39,299 nt of DNA, taken from positions 1-39,299 of the forward strand of contig NZ_JALBWM010000037.1 in the NCBI RefSeq assembly GCF_023895975.1, given 5' to 3'. The stretch comes from Microbulbifer okhotskensis (GTDB lineage: Bacteria > Pseudomonadota > Gammaproteobacteria > Pseudomonadales > Cellvibrionaceae). The translations under genes were made by a program, and so were the position numbers. Shown in pieces: positions 1 to 9,196 of this stretch. The stretch's first letter is position 1. Each line of letters begins with the position of its first letter. The notes under the pieces were generated by a model, which was given only the letters and a program-made list of their open reading frames with translations, was not told the origin of the DNA and did not search any database.

Positions 1-395
1 GTATGGACAGCGCCTCTTCCATCTCGCCGGTTGAAACACCCTTCAGGTAAAGCCACGGCAACGCTGGCCTCCAGCGAGCGGGTTTTGCGTACGTACGGCG
101 GCACCAAAGCTGAGCCGAAAGTTACTGATTGGCCGTCCTTGCTTCGCAGCTTCGGTACTTTCACCTTCACCGGGGCGATCCCGGTCTATATATCGCGTTC
201 CGGTAGGTAGCCGTTGCGGACTACAGCCGAACGACCATCGCCCAAGCGGCGGTCTTGAAAGCCCTCCATGAAGGTCGACAGCTCTGCCTCCACTTCCTTC
301 TGCAACAGCTCGCGCGCTCCTCGGCGCAAAAGCTCAGTAAGCGGGTCCACTCCCTTCTGTCGACCTGCAAAATCAACAACGGTATTCTTGTCCAT
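1..395 (-). pseudogene. IS256-family (mutator-type) transposase, N-terminal part, decayed
   Basis: The reverse-strand translation from the ATG at 395 matches the conserved start of IS256/mutator transposases: a DPLTELLRRGARELLQ-like segment, then an EAELSTFM-like segment, then a GDGRSAVVRNGYLPERDI-like segment. An in-frame TAG at 186-188 replaces the glutamine normally found after RDI. Beyond it the same frame resumes the family pattern (VKVPKLRSKDG, LVPPYVRKTRSLEA). A one-base insertion near 60-72 then shifts the frame, and the expected WLYLKGVSTGEMEEAL continuation is legible only in another frame. The element runs off the left edge. A TATAACCGAATCTGG-like stretch read from about 500 back to 484 could be the element's terminal inverted repeat, but the partner end is outside the window. 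The copy is inactive. Seen directly: the stop and frameshift. Known: the family pattern. Confidence 0.85.
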
Positions 396-525
396 AGCGG
401 CGTATTCCTGGTTGGTTGGCTTTGTTTAGCGACAACAAATCAACCAGATGCGCTACTTTCTTTCAAACCCTCAAACACCAGATTCGGTTATAACTTATTG
501 AATGGGGGCCTGCCGGACAATTTAA

Positions 526-708
526 ATGTTGAATCATTCAATCACTGTAAAGGAATTCACCAACCCTGCATTCAACTTTGAAGTACCGTTTAACAATAAT
601 CAGGGAGAGCAAGATCTTCTCATGACCAAGGTACAAAAAAAATCTCGGGTTGCTTTCGCTCTGAAGAGGGTGCAAGAGCTTTCAGCCTTATTCGCTCCTA
701 TCTATTGA
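526..708 (+). CDS. Unrecognised 60-aa open frame between the IS remnant and the ligase pseudogene
   Basis: This frame starts with ATG and has no convincing ribosome binding site. I do not recognise the product; the C-terminal half is basic and probably helical (QKKSRVAFALKRVQELSALF). It ends 38 bases before the ATG of the broken PaaK-like ligase, on the same strand, so it could be the residue of a small upstream partner gene. It could equally be non-coding. The 350 bases between the transposase remnant and the ligase hold nothing else I can support. Confidence 0.2.
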   Translation: MLNHSITVKEFTNPAFNFEVPFNNNQGEQDLLMTKVQKKSRVAFALKRVQELSALFAPIY

Positions 709-746
709 CCTGTCAGAAAAATAAGATCTCCTCCGGAGAGGCATTA

Positions 747-1982
747 ATGCAAATACTTAACGGAGATTGGCCTGATTTTTTATTAGAAAAGTTCAAATCT
801 TTGGAGGTTGGTGCTGAATAGTTACGTTCGGAGTTGTACAGATTTAGCTCAATTACCGTTCATAAGCTCGGAAATGCTTACAGGTTCCATGTCAAAAGTC
901 AGTATGGCTTATGACGATATTGTTCGCTATTGCCATACTTCTGGCAGTACTGGCACTCCCAAAAGAGTACCTTACACCCGCAAAGATGTTGAGAATGCAG
1001 TTATATCACAAGCCCGTAGTTATTTATTTGCGGGTGTTGAACCATTCGATAAGTGTTTGTGTACTATGACCTATCAAGCGGTATGATCTGCCATGCCGCC
1101 AGTGAGATTTTTGGGCTTACCATTCCCGCTGATTCATCTCTGGGAATTGACTACCATATCCAGAGTTTACAGCAAGGCCAGCTTAATTATATGGTCTGCC
1201 TACCCTCACTGCTGCCAAGACTGGAACGTCATTGCCTGGAAAAAGACATACCACCGGAAAGCTTCAATTTACGCAACATATTTGTAGTTGGCGAATTATT
1301 CTCTGAAAATTTCTGCAACCACTATGAAAACGTATTCAATTCCAGGCTAGTTAATATGTATGCCAGCACTGAGCTTGGGTTAGTAGCGAGTGAGTGCCAC
1401 CATCATAACTTACATGTCTGGGAAGATTTTTTTCATACGGAGGTTATAGACTCAGACACCGCAGAGCCTTGTGAAGATGGCGCTACTGGAGAATTAGTGA
1501 TAACCGCACTGCAGCGTGAAGCCCTTCCACTGATTCGCTATAACACACAAGATCTGGTAGAAATGCATAAAAGCCCTTGCGAATGTGGTCATCCCGGCAC
1601 CTATTTGAGTTCTATCAAAGGACGGCGCGATAATATGTTCACAATCAATGGTGGTAATATCTACCCCATTGCTCTTGAAAATATCATTACCGCAATTGAT
1701 GGCTTCAGCTCCTTTTGCCGCTGTATTATCGAGAAAATCGATGCTCATGATTGCCTAACCTTCAAGGTTGAAACGCGGGATGATATCGATGAACAGGAAG
1801 CAAAACATTTAGCACAGCTGCTTTACAGCCGGCTAACCAGCTCAGACATTACCCTTCGTTTGATTTTTCGTGGGCTGGAATCTGCATCAAGACTTGATAT
1901 ACAAATTTTACAACCGGGAGCAATCAGCCTGAAATCTGGAAAAATAAAAAATAATATATCGCAGGTAGATTCTCATACCTGA
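747..1982 (+). pseudogene. PaaK-like (phenylacetate-CoA ligase family) AMP-forming ligase, frameshifted
   Basis: The three reading-frame segments together span about 412 codons, close to the roughly 430 residues usual for phenylacetate-CoA ligase (PaaK)-type enzymes. The ATG at 747 follows a good site (GGAGAGG) and that frame stops at 819-821. The next frame (about 808-1086) carries the phosphate-binding motif TSGSTGTPK and stops at 1084-1086. The last frame, back in register with the first, runs from about 1060 to 1982. It carries NMYASTELG, GELVITALQREALPLIRYNTQD, a CECGHPG knuckle and GRRDNMFTINGGNIYP, all typical of PaaK C-terminal halves. Two compensating indels therefore break the gene. 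The family normally makes aryl-CoA thioesters in the cytoplasm; the substrate here is unknown. Sequencing error is the alternative to true decay. Confidence 0.8.
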
Positions 1983-1987
1983 AATAT

Positions 1988-2320
1988 TTGAATTTTTTAC
2001 GTGTTTTGGTTGATTTACTTGATCGTGTCATAGGGCACCTCTGCTGCGTAGTTTATCGCTTAAGGGAGTCTCCGTCGATGGTGGGTAGGATCATTGCACA
2101 GGCTACGCTGAACAATGACAAGCATGTTAGTATCATTCGTGTGTACAGGCACCTGCGCAAACGGTGTGAGCAATCAGATAAATCTACAGAACCAGCTATT
2201 GTTTATTGTGATCACTATTCCAGGCAGCTAGTTCCGCTTTCACGGATAGCACACTATCAATGTGTTGACGTAAATATTCTCAATTGCAATAAATTATCAG
2301 GTGGATTTAGTCTGGACTAG
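1988..2320 (+). CDS. Unrecognised 110-aa open frame
   Basis: A TTG-initiated frame begins six bases after the ligase remnant ends and shows no ribosome binding site. I do not recognise the translation; it has a hydrophobic start and a basic middle (VYRHLRKRCEQ). It may be the remains of a gene that followed the ligase, or chance. The rest of 1983-2401 holds no other candidate apart from a weak GC-rich hairpin around 2342-2360. Confidence 0.2.
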   Translation: MNFLRVLVDLLDRVIGHLCCVVYRLRESPSMVGRIIAQATLNNDKHVSIIRVYRHLRKRCEQSDKSTEPAIVYCDHYSRQLVPLSRIAHYQCVDVNILNCNKLSGGFSLD

Positions 2321-2401
2321 TCTAACCAATTCATATTTTGTGACCCGCTATATGGGTGGTTACTGATTTATGACTTGATAATTTTCCCAATTTATTTTTT
2401 T

Positions 2402-3403
2402 CTACTTGGTGAAGTACTGATTCCAATTCTGTGTTTGATCACGACCGATCATGGCGCCAAAGCGATCGAACCATTCGTTTAGGGACGCTTTCGGTAATGC
2501 ATCAAAAGCGCTCTCACCCCTACATATAGCCCTATAGTATTTGACTAGGTTATCATTGGATGAGAATAAAGCACCAAGAGGGTATATGGCCATATTGAAC
2601 CCCATTTTGTGGGCTTGTTGAGGTGACTTGTAGGGCGTTTCCGGGCTGCCTTCTATGACATTGACTAGCACCAAAGAAGATGTATCTTTGAGTTCATCAG
2701 CAACACTTTGAAGTTCTTTTTCATTTTCTGGAGCTTCAACAAACAAAATATCAGCTCCAGCTTCACTGAAAGCTATTGCCTTCGCAATTGCTGACTTTGT
2801 CCCCTCGACAGCAACAGCATCTGTACGCGCAACTACAAGCAGATCATCCTGATCTTTGGCATAAGAAATTGCAGGGTTTAATCGATATTTAATCATTTCT
2901 TCAGTTGAGATTATTTCTTTACCCTTCCCCAGAGGGCCAGCCATATGCCCACAACTTTTATTAATGCCAAATTGATCTTCAATTTGAACAAACTGAGCTC
3001 CAAGCTTATGCATTTGTCTAACGGCCAAAATTACTGATGATGGTTCATTGCCATAACCCGTATCAATATCGACCCCAATTGGGAAGGCTGGCTTACCGTT
3101 TTGAACGCTTGCAAACCAGGTTGCCGATTCTACAACGTGGGTTTGATGCTCCATTTGTCCGCGCAAGATATATCCCATATCGGCAAATCCAAGGTCTGCA
3201 GCACATAGATAGCCTGAACAATAGTAGATAAAACCACCAATAAAATCTGGTATTTTTCCTTCATCTTCAAGGGCGTAGATTAACTCATGTAGTATTCGAG
3301 CTTGAGCACCATTGCCAACGCCTATCGCAAGAATTAGGCGTCCGTCTAGGTCTTTTGCCATTTTTTTCAGCGAAACTCGATTCGATTTAAAGTTGGGATG
3401 CAT
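2402..3403 (-). CDS. Isocitrate lyase/PEP mutase-superfamily protein (2-methylisocitrate lyase-like)
   Basis: This 333-residue TIM-barrel enzyme belongs to the isocitrate lyase/phosphoenolpyruvate mutase superfamily, whose members cleave or form C-C or P-C bonds next to a carboxylate using Mg2+. Visible motifs are DIDTGYG (about 112-118, metal and substrate binding), IEDQ (141-144), the KSCGH loop (149-153) with the catalytic cysteine of lyase members, and ARTDA (192-196). The cysteine loop favours a lyase over a PEP mutase, whose loop lacks it. The length is above the roughly 300 residues of PrpB. The start at 3403 is chosen because GGAGCG lies six bases upstream. The gene stands alone, so its substrate (2-methylisocitrate, a dialkylmalate, oxaloacetate or other) cannot be read from context. 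Confidence 0.85.
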   Translation of the reverse strand: MHPNFKSNRVSLKKMAKDLDGRLILAIGVGNGAQARILHELIYALEDEGKIPDFIGGFIYYCSGYLCAADLGFADMGYILRGQMEHQTHVVESATWFASVQNGKPAFPIGVDIDTGYGNEPSSVILAVRQMHKLGAQFVQIEDQFGINKSCGHMAGPLGKGKEIISTEEMIKYRLNPAISYAKDQDDLLVVARTDAVAVEGTKSAIAKAIAFSEAGADILFVEAPENEKELQSVADELKDTSSLVLVNVIEGSPETPYKSPQQAHKMGFNMAIYPLGALFSSNDNLVKYYRAICRGESAFDALPKASLNEWFDRFGAMIGRDQTQNWNQYFTK

Positions 3404-3993
3404 TTGAACGCTCCATCGAGTTAATTTACTGTAAATGGTAGATTAAATAATCAATTGCTCCTGCTCTTTAAAAATATTTAGTGGCCTTATTCCAATGGAA
3501 ATGGCGCTACATGAACTATACTATTCATTGAGTGTGTGTAGATAGCGAGAATACCTACAGGGCGCAGACGGCATAAGCTATGTTTCTGGAGATCTGTATT
3601 TAGATCTTCTCTGCGGCAGAAGAAGCGAGGGAAGGCCTCTACGCCGGAAGAATAGATTGATGGCGTATTGTTATCTGAGACCAGTAGATAGAGTGCATGG
3701 CTGTTATGACGATATGAAACCGAATTGAATGTTCGCGATTTAGAATCAGTAAGCTCAAGAACTCTCTCCGTATTTGTCCATGTCAGTAAGACCCTGAACC
3801 TTACACTTGTAGCCGAGCAACTGGGCCTGCCTAAATCGACATTCACTAAGGAGATATCCAGGCCTTAAATATGCATGTTTCTTTCCCGAATAGCGGGATG
3901 AGCGGCTCGCGCTTTTCGTTCGTCGGAAGGCGCACCGAGAATCATGTGAAAATTGCACTTGACGGAGTCAGGGTGATCCCTTCTTTGTTAGTT
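3404..3993. other. Gap of about 590 bases without a confident gene
   Basis: The gap lies between the lyase start and the monooxygenase stop. A GTG-started minus-strand frame at 3487-3846 (119 codons) is moderately protein-like, but it has no visible binding site, no family I recognise, and overlaps another open frame at 3755-3958. Either could be a remnant or an orphan gene; neither is supported enough to call. Confidence 0.4.
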
Positions 3994-5523
3994 TTAGACC
4001 TTGTCTTGTAATGGCTCCTCTATGTGCCGGTCTTTTGGAGTAAAATACTTAATTTCAGTACTTGTTTCTGCCACTGTAAAAGTAAGAAACTCATCTTCAA
4101 TTTCTGAGTTAAGGAGGGTCTTGCAATCCTCCTCATAGTTGTTGGATAGGCGCCAGGGGTATGTTCGTCCTTGCCTGGGCAGCTCTTTGTTTGCACGCTT
4201 TACATATCCTGAAACCAAGCTGCTCATAACGGATTCTTGCTCCGCGCAACCCTCACTATCAACTGCGGTACACACCTGCTGATTGTGTGCTCTCATATGA
4301 TTGAGCAATTTGCAGATATAACGAGCTGTGATATCAGCTTTTAGCGTCCATGGTGCATTGGTATAGCCAAAAACCCAAGACATATTGGGGATACCTTCCA
4401 CCAGAACGGCTTTGTAGGTGATTCTTTCATTGAAGGAAACCGGCTTACCATCAATGGAGAGAGCTATTCCTCCGAGTACCTGTAATTTTAATCCGGTTGC
4501 GCTGATGATTACATCTGTGTCCAATTGTTGGCCAGATTTTAGTTTGATGCCTTCGGCAGTAATAGAGTGTATTTCTCCGGTGTTTATTGAGGCATTGCCG
4601 GAGCTGATGGCGGTGAATAAATCGCCGTCGGGGACCACGCAAAGACGTTGTTCCCACGGTTTGTAGTTCGGGGTGAAGTGTCTGAGGTCGAAGCCATCCG
4701 GTAGGCTCTTACGCACATCTTTCAGTAATAGTTTTCTGATGAAATCTGGCCATCGCTTGGCTGCTTTGAATATCCAGCGCTGTAACTTGATATTTCGCCA
4801 GCGTCCGAAGCGGTGAACCCAGGATTTAGGTAAAAACTTTAATAACACAGATGAAAGCTTATCGAGGGAAGGCACGGAAATAATATAGCTGGGTGAGCGT
4901 TGTAGCATGGTGACGTGCTTTGCCGTTCCAGCCAGTTCTGGCACCAGGGTAACGGCTGTCGCTCCGCTTCCGATGACAATAACGCGCTTGTTGCGGTAAT
5001 CAAAGTTTTCAGGCCAGTGCTGTGGATGAATAAAGTTGCCCTGGAATGTCTCAGCGCCTGGAAATTGGGGGAGGTAACCTTCTTTGTGATCGTAATACCC
5101 AGTGCAGGCGATCAGGAAGTTACAGCTGTATTCATGCTGGGTGCCCGATTCACAATGGCTACCGATAAGTGTCCATAATCGCTTTTTGCTGCACCAGTTG
5201 GCTGAAGTTAATTCGATACCGAAGTGAATTCGCTTTTTTATATCATATTGTTCTGCTGTTGAGTCGATGTAATTCCGGATTGAGGGGCCGTCGGCAAGTA
5301 TCTGAAGGCTGGGCCAGGGGTTGAAATCAAAACCGAAACTGTACATATCTGAATCCGATCGAATCCCGGGGTACGTGAACAGATCCCAGGTTCCACCAAT
5401 TCGGGCGCGTCGCTCTAGGATTGCATAGCTTTGTCCGGGACATTCGCGGCTCAGGCGATAGGCCATGCCGATTCCAGAGAGGCCTGCACCGATAATCAGT
5501 ACATCAAAATGTGTCGATTTCAA
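3994..5523 (-). CDS. Baeyer-Villiger-type/AlmA-like flavin-containing monooxygenase
   Basis: This 509-residue cytoplasmic class B flavoprotein monooxygenase uses FAD and NADPH to insert oxygen into ketones or to hydroxylate long alkyl chains. Visible are the FAD-binding GAGLSGIG (12-19), the GGTWDLFTYPGIRSDSDM block, the Baeyer-Villiger fingerprint FQGNFIHPQHWP (160-171, FxGxxxHxxxWP) and a second Rossmann motif GSGATA (185-190). Length and overall pattern resemble AlmA, the long-chain alkane monooxygenase of Alcanivorax and Acinetobacter. That assignment is by memory of the pattern, not alignment. The gene is divergent from an AraC-type regulator 116 bases away, a common control layout for such enzymes. 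The alternative is a steroid, terpenoid or cyclic ketone monooxygenase. Confidence 0.9.
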   Translation of the reverse strand: MKSTHFDVLIIGAGLSGIGMAYRLSRECPGQSYAILERRARIGGTWDLFTYPGIRSDSDMYSFGFDFNPWPSLQILADGPSIRNYIDSTAEQYDIKKRIHFGIELTSANWCSKKRLWTLIGSHCESGTQHEYSCNFLIACTGYYDHKEGYLPQFPGAETFQGNFIHPQHWPENFDYRNKRVIVIGSGATAVTLVPELAGTAKHVTMLQRSPSYIISVPSLDKLSSVLLKFLPKSWVHRFGRWRNIKLQRWIFKAAKRWPDFIRKLLLKDVRKSLPDGFDLRHFTPNYKPWEQRLCVVPDGDLFTAISSGNASINTGEIHSITAEGIKLKSGQQLDTDVIISATGLKLQVLGGIALSIDGKPVSFNERITYKAVLVEGIPNMSWVFGYTNAPWTLKADITARYICKLLNHMRAHNQQVCTAVDSEGCAEQESVMSSLVSGYVKRANKELPRQGRTYPWRLSNNYEEDCKTLLNSEIEDEFLTFTVAETSTEIKYFTPKDRHIEEPLQDKV

Positions 5524-5580
5524 AAGCGTTCTTCTCTGTTACTTTTTATCTCCTATAGCCTGCGTAGATAAATCGCCAAA

Positions 5581-5603
5581 TTATTGTTAAATTGCGACAA
5601 TAA
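5581..5603. promoter_or_regulatory. Inverted repeat in the divergent monooxygenase/AraC intergenic region
   Basis: TTATTGT (5581-5587) and ACAATAA (5597-5603) form a perfect 7-bp inverted repeat with a nine-base spacer. It lies between the two divergent starts (5523 and 5640), about 37 bases upstream of the regulator. Its position suits an operator for the AraC-type protein. No -35/-10 pair is clear enough to assign. Confidence 0.4.
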
Positions 5604-5639
5604 ATTGTCTTTTGGCGCCGCTGGGGCTTTGGGGGGATT

Positions 5640-6698
5640 GTGGCTAGTGTCATTCGAGCCAGTGTTTTAACCGGCTACTGTGATTTATTGAAAGCACTCG
5701 GTGGTGATGGAGAGGCTTATCTGGCAGGTTTTGGTATCCCCTTTGATATCAGTCCAGCAGATTCCCGTCTGGTATCTTTTGTGGATGTTGCCCGCTTATT
5801 GGAAACGTCAGCTAAGGAGCTGCAGTGTCCGGACTTGGCGCTGCGTTTGGCCGCGCGCCAGGGCGTTGACCGACTGGGTGGGATTGGGGTGGTTGCATGT
5901 AACGCGAGTAGCCCGAGAGAGGCATTGGAATTGGTCAGGCGTTTTCTGTCACTGCACAGTCCATCGCTGAGCCTACACCTAGAATCGGTTGGTGATAGAA
6001 GCTTGCTGCGCATTGTGTTTGATTGGCTGGACCCGGTACTGACTGACTACCCTCAGGTTCAAGAACAGGTATTGGGCAATACGCTGGTGATGTTGCGTAT
6101 GCTGGCGGGGGATAAATGTCGGCCTTTGCGGGTCCTGCTTCCCCATGAGGCGCAATCCCAGGAAGCTGATTATAGTGATTATTTTGATTGCGACATTCTG
6201 TTTAAATCGGGCTACTGTGCATTGGAGTTCTCTTCTGGAGAGCTGGATTGCCTGTTGCTTTCGGCCGATCCCGTGGTAAAACGGCTGGCAACTCACGACC
6301 TTGAGCAGCAGGACCTTGTTATGCCGGTCTCCCTTGCTAGCCAAATTCGAATTTTATTGGGCCAGCTATTGCCTGGAGGAAAGTATCAACTCGGAACGGT
6401 GGCCGACCATTTGAGCCTGCACCCTCGGACGTTACAGCGACGACTTGCACTCGAGGGACTCAGATATGAGGTGCTATTGGATGTGGTAAGGCGGGATCTG
6501 GCGAGTACTTATCTTGCGGATACCCGCTTGGCCTTGGGGCAAATTACCGGTCTCCTCGGGTACTCTGAACAGAGTAGCTTCCAGCGCGCCTGCCGACGTT
6601 GGTTCTCAAACACACCGCGAAATCATCGTTTACGGCTCGCAGGGAGCAGCCCGGGAAGGCAGGGCAGTGGCAGTTTAATCCAAGCCGACGTGAGCTAG
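5640..6698 (+). CDS. AraC/XylS-family transcriptional regulator with arabinose-binding-type N domain
   Basis: This 352-residue regulator has an N-terminal half matching the arabinose-binding-type ligand domain (PF12625-like; GYCDLLKALGGDGEAYLAGFGI near 12-33). The AraC double helix-turn-helix lies in the C-terminal 100 residues (LGTVADHLSLHPRTLQRRL, then LGQITGLLGYSEQSSFQRACRRW). The start is a GTG at 5640 behind a G-rich stretch (5631-5637). It is divergent from the flavin monooxygenase and probably activates it in response to a hydrophobic substrate or product. That regulatory link is inference from layout. The gene is intact. Confidence 0.9.
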   Translation: MASVIRASVLTGYCDLLKALGGDGEAYLAGFGIPFDISPADSRLVSFVDVARLLETSAKELQCPDLALRLAARQGVDRLGGIGVVACNASSPREALELVRRFLSLHSPSLSLHLESVGDRSLLRIVFDWLDPVLTDYPQVQEQVLGNTLVMLRMLAGDKCRPLRVLLPHEAQSQEADYSDYFDCDILFKSGYCALEFSSGELDCLLLSADPVVKRLATHDLEQQDLVMPVSLASQIRILLGQLLPGGKYQLGTVADHLSLHPRTLQRRLALEGLRYEVLLDVVRRDLASTYLADTRLALGQITGLLGYSEQSSFQRACRRWFSNTPRNHRLRLAGSSPGRQGSGSLIQADVS

Positions 6699-6701
6699 TT
6701 A

Positions 6702-8246
6702 CTAGTATTCGGTGGGTTCCACTTCGCCTGGCCGCCAGGTCTTTTCGAGCCAGGGTCCCAGGGGTCCATACAACCGAAGAATAACGAAAAATCCTTTGTT
6801 TGGAAGGGTTTCCAACCAGTTTTTTTCAAAACCTTTGGGGGCTGAGGGCCCAAAGAAAATATCGTAGGAGCCGTCACTGTTTTCGCGTATGCCCTTGGTT
6901 TGACTGCTGACGGCGGGGAACGGTTGGTTGGTTTTCAGCATTGAACGAGTTTGGCTGTCGTAGATATTTACCGCCCAAAAAGCGTTGACGGGTACATCGG
7001 GAGGCAGGTGCAGCCGGTACTTTTCCGAGCCGTCAAAAGGCTCCTTATTTTCGTCCACGAAAGCAATGGCATAATCGGAACCTTTACCGGGCTCAGTAGC
7101 AGTCATTGCGGGGCTGACACCAGTGTAAGGGTAGAAATAGCTGACTCTAGCATCGCTGTTAATTGTTTTTCCATCTGGGCCATTGAAGAAAATATTCTTA
7201 CCGGGAAATGCCATTACCCAGGCGCTGTCTGTGCCCGGATAGATCTTGATATCGGACATAGACTTGTCGGTTCTCGGATACCAAACAATGGAACGGGCGA
7301 TACCGTTGCCGATGGCGACAGCGTCGGTCAGTATATTTGTCATTCGCTTATCGGGACTGAAGGCCTTGCCCTTTTCAATGCCGATGGAGGCAAAAAGACC
7401 ACGGGTTTCCGGGTTGAGCATGCCGATCCATTCATACTGGATGACTTCATTTAAGTGTTTATAAAACTGATAGTCATTGGGGTGGATGGTGTTGAACGCC
7501 TTTCCGGAAGCGCTGATAAATACCATCCGTGGCGGGTTGCCCTTTTTTGAGAGCGGGTACACCCTCAGGTTGTCCTTAACATTCTGTACAGCCTCTTCCA
7601 GGGGTTGGTTGCTGGGGGATCGCATAAACACCCAAACCCGGTATGAGCGCGGGTACACGGGGAAATACCCGAAGGGAAGGTTGCCCTTATAGTCGGGGGG
7701 TAGCACCAGGTATTTTCCGCCTCTGCCTTTATCGGGACCTGGGACACCAATGTCCTCAACAAAGCGGAACCAGGCATCATTAAATGCGCCCATAACGTCG
7801 GGGGGCGTGTACATTACCGTTGGGCCATCCCGCTTCAGATCCAGGAAAGCCAGTGTATAAATGGTGGATGTATTGCCGGTAAGAAAAAGCGATTCAGAAC
7901 TCATCAAGCGGTCGAAGATCAAAACCTCATTGGCTGATTTTGCGCCCAGCTCCTTACCGCCCTTCATAAGGGCATGGACAGAAGCACCTTGAATCCCCTT
8001 AAGGAAACTGTCCACGGCACGCATATGATCAAGATAGTCGTACAGTTTTTCTGCGGTCGCTGGATAGGGTGCTCCATCGCGAAACTGAAGTGTTCCTATA
8101 CTGCTTTCGATGTTGTCGGGTGTGCTGATGGACGATAGGGTTCCTGAGCTGATATCAGAAACAGCTCTTCCCGAAGCAAAGCAAAGCACGGCAGCTATCC
8201 CCAAAACAAGAGAGACGGGCAGGCAGCGGTACAAGTAACTCAACAT
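6702..8246 (-). CDS. Secreted DUF1254/DUF1214 domain protein
   Basis: This protein of about 514 residues has a cleavable signal peptide (hydrophobic stretch LVLGIAAVLCFASGRAVS) and is probably periplasmic. The N-terminal half has the DUF1254 pattern (NTSTIYTLAFLDLKRDGPTVMYTPP, then DAWFRFVEDIGVPGPDKG). The C-terminal half has the DUF1214 pattern (DARVSYFYPYTGVSP, NAFWAVNIYDSQTRSMLKTNQ). The biochemical role of these domains is not established. The ATG at 8246 is preferred because GAGGAAG precedes it; an upstream in-frame ATG at 8276 would add ten residues and lacks a site. It converges with the AraC-type gene, three bases apart. Confidence 0.88.
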   Translation of the reverse strand: MLSYLYRCLPVSLVLGIAAVLCFASGRAVSDISSGTLSSISTPDNIESSIGTLQFRDGAPYPATAEKLYDYLDHMRAVDSFLKGIQGASVHALMKGGKELGAKSANEVLIFDRLMSSESLFLTGNTSTIYTLAFLDLKRDGPTVMYTPPDVMGAFNDAWFRFVEDIGVPGPDKGRGGKYLVLPPDYKGNLPFGYFPVYPRSYRVWVFMRSPSNQPLEEAVQNVKDNLRVYPLSKKGNPPRMVFISASGKAFNTIHPNDYQFYKHLNEVIQYEWIGMLNPETRGLFASIGIEKGKAFSPDKRMTNILTDAVAIGNGIARSIVWYPRTDKSMSDIKIYPGTDSAWVMAFPGKNIFFNGPDGKTINSDARVSYFYPYTGVSPAMTATEPGKGSDYAIAFVDENKEPFDGSEKYRLHLPPDVPVNAFWAVNIYDSQTRSMLKTNQPFPAVSSQTKGIRENSDGSYDIFFGPSAPKGFEKNWLETLPNKGFFVILRLYGPLGPWLEKTWRPGEVEPTEY

Positions 8247-8276
8247 AGCTTCCTCTATATGGAAAACTCTCGGCAA

Positions 8277-9147
8277 GCTGTAAGTGTGTGGTATCGAGGG
8301 CTCCCCTAGCGTTATATCGTGCCTATTTTTCGCGTTAGATGCCTTGAGCTAAAAGTGATCTGCGCCGGCCTATTTGTCATGTCTTTAAAAGGCCTTTCAT
8401 GGCGTTTCCTGCTTGGATTTGCCCTACCAGTCTGTAAAAACGGCCAGAGTGAACCCAGCACTGACCGAATGAGCTGTGGTAACGAATTGGCAATACCCCC
8501 GCTGAGGAACATATTTTCAAAAGAGATTTTGGTGGAGTCCACGATATTTGTACGCAACCTATTTCATTGGTTTTTGACAAGTAAAATTTAATCAACTTTA
8601 TTTGCCTAGCGCTACCGCTCGGCGCTATCTATGGCGGCAGATCCATTCTTGTAAGATGTACTTAGGGTCAGGGGCGTAAATATTCTGATGTTTTAAATTT
8701 ATGTAAATAAAGCGGGCATGTCTTTTTTGGAATATTGTGCGGTCCCGGTGGCTTGCGACCCAGTAGGGTGGCCTGGCAGATTGCCCGTACTGTGACTGAC
8801 CTGTTCAAAATAAACTAAAGAAATTTCCAGTATTTATTTTAATTATATACAGGTGTAGGTTGGGCTGGGCTTGGGGCGCTTGAAGCACAATTGTGGTGAG
8901 GGTAAAGAAATTTCACATCCTCCCCCTTCTGGTGGAATATTTTCCTTGCTTGTGTTTTTGTTAACTGACTTTTTTTATATTTTCATCATCGCTTAGCAGG
9001 AAAAAATACCAATACATGTATTTCAAAATTTATCGTTATGGGTGTTTGTGATTGATAGTCAACACAAAAAAAATCCATTAATGGGAGGTGGTTAACTGGC
9101 TGTACTTGTGATGTTCAAATGCACGTCACATGCTTTTCAAAAAATGC
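8277..9147. other. AT-rich stretch of about 870 bases with no supported gene
   Basis: Short overlapping frames on both strands (for example 8319-8591 plus, 8312-8557 minus) have no binding sites and no recognisable family. The only structures I see are a weak hairpin TAGCGC/GCGCTA at 8607-8627 and a GC-rich patch at 8733-8790 inside otherwise AT-rich DNA. The region separates the DUF1254 gene from the biosynthetic operon and probably holds upstream control sequence for it. Confidence 0.5.
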
Positions 9148-9177
9148 TTGTCATTGTTAGGGCATCCGATTTATAAA
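9148..9177 (+). promoter_or_regulatory. Candidate sigma-70 promoter of the biosynthetic operon
   Basis: TTGTCA (9148-9153, five of six matches to the -35 consensus) is followed 18 bases later by TATAAA (9172-9177, five of six to the -10 consensus). Transcription would start near 9184, leaving a leader of about 80 bases before the first gene at 9265. It is the best promoter-like pair I found upstream of the operon. It is not proof of use. Confidence 0.45.
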
Positions 9178-9196
9178 ATGATCGTCCCATGTAGCC

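Noticed and set aside
3487..3958. Two overlapping minus-strand frames between the lyase and the monooxygenase
   Set aside because: They lack ribosome binding sites and recognisable families and overlap each other, so they are kept only as a gap description.
8312..8595. Overlapping frames on both strands downstream of the DUF1254 gene start
   Set aside because: They are mirror frames of each other without start signals or protein-like composition.
8733..8790. GC-rich patch considered as a riboswitch
   Set aside because: I could not fit it to a known riboswitch consensus by eye, and no gene follows within 470 bases.
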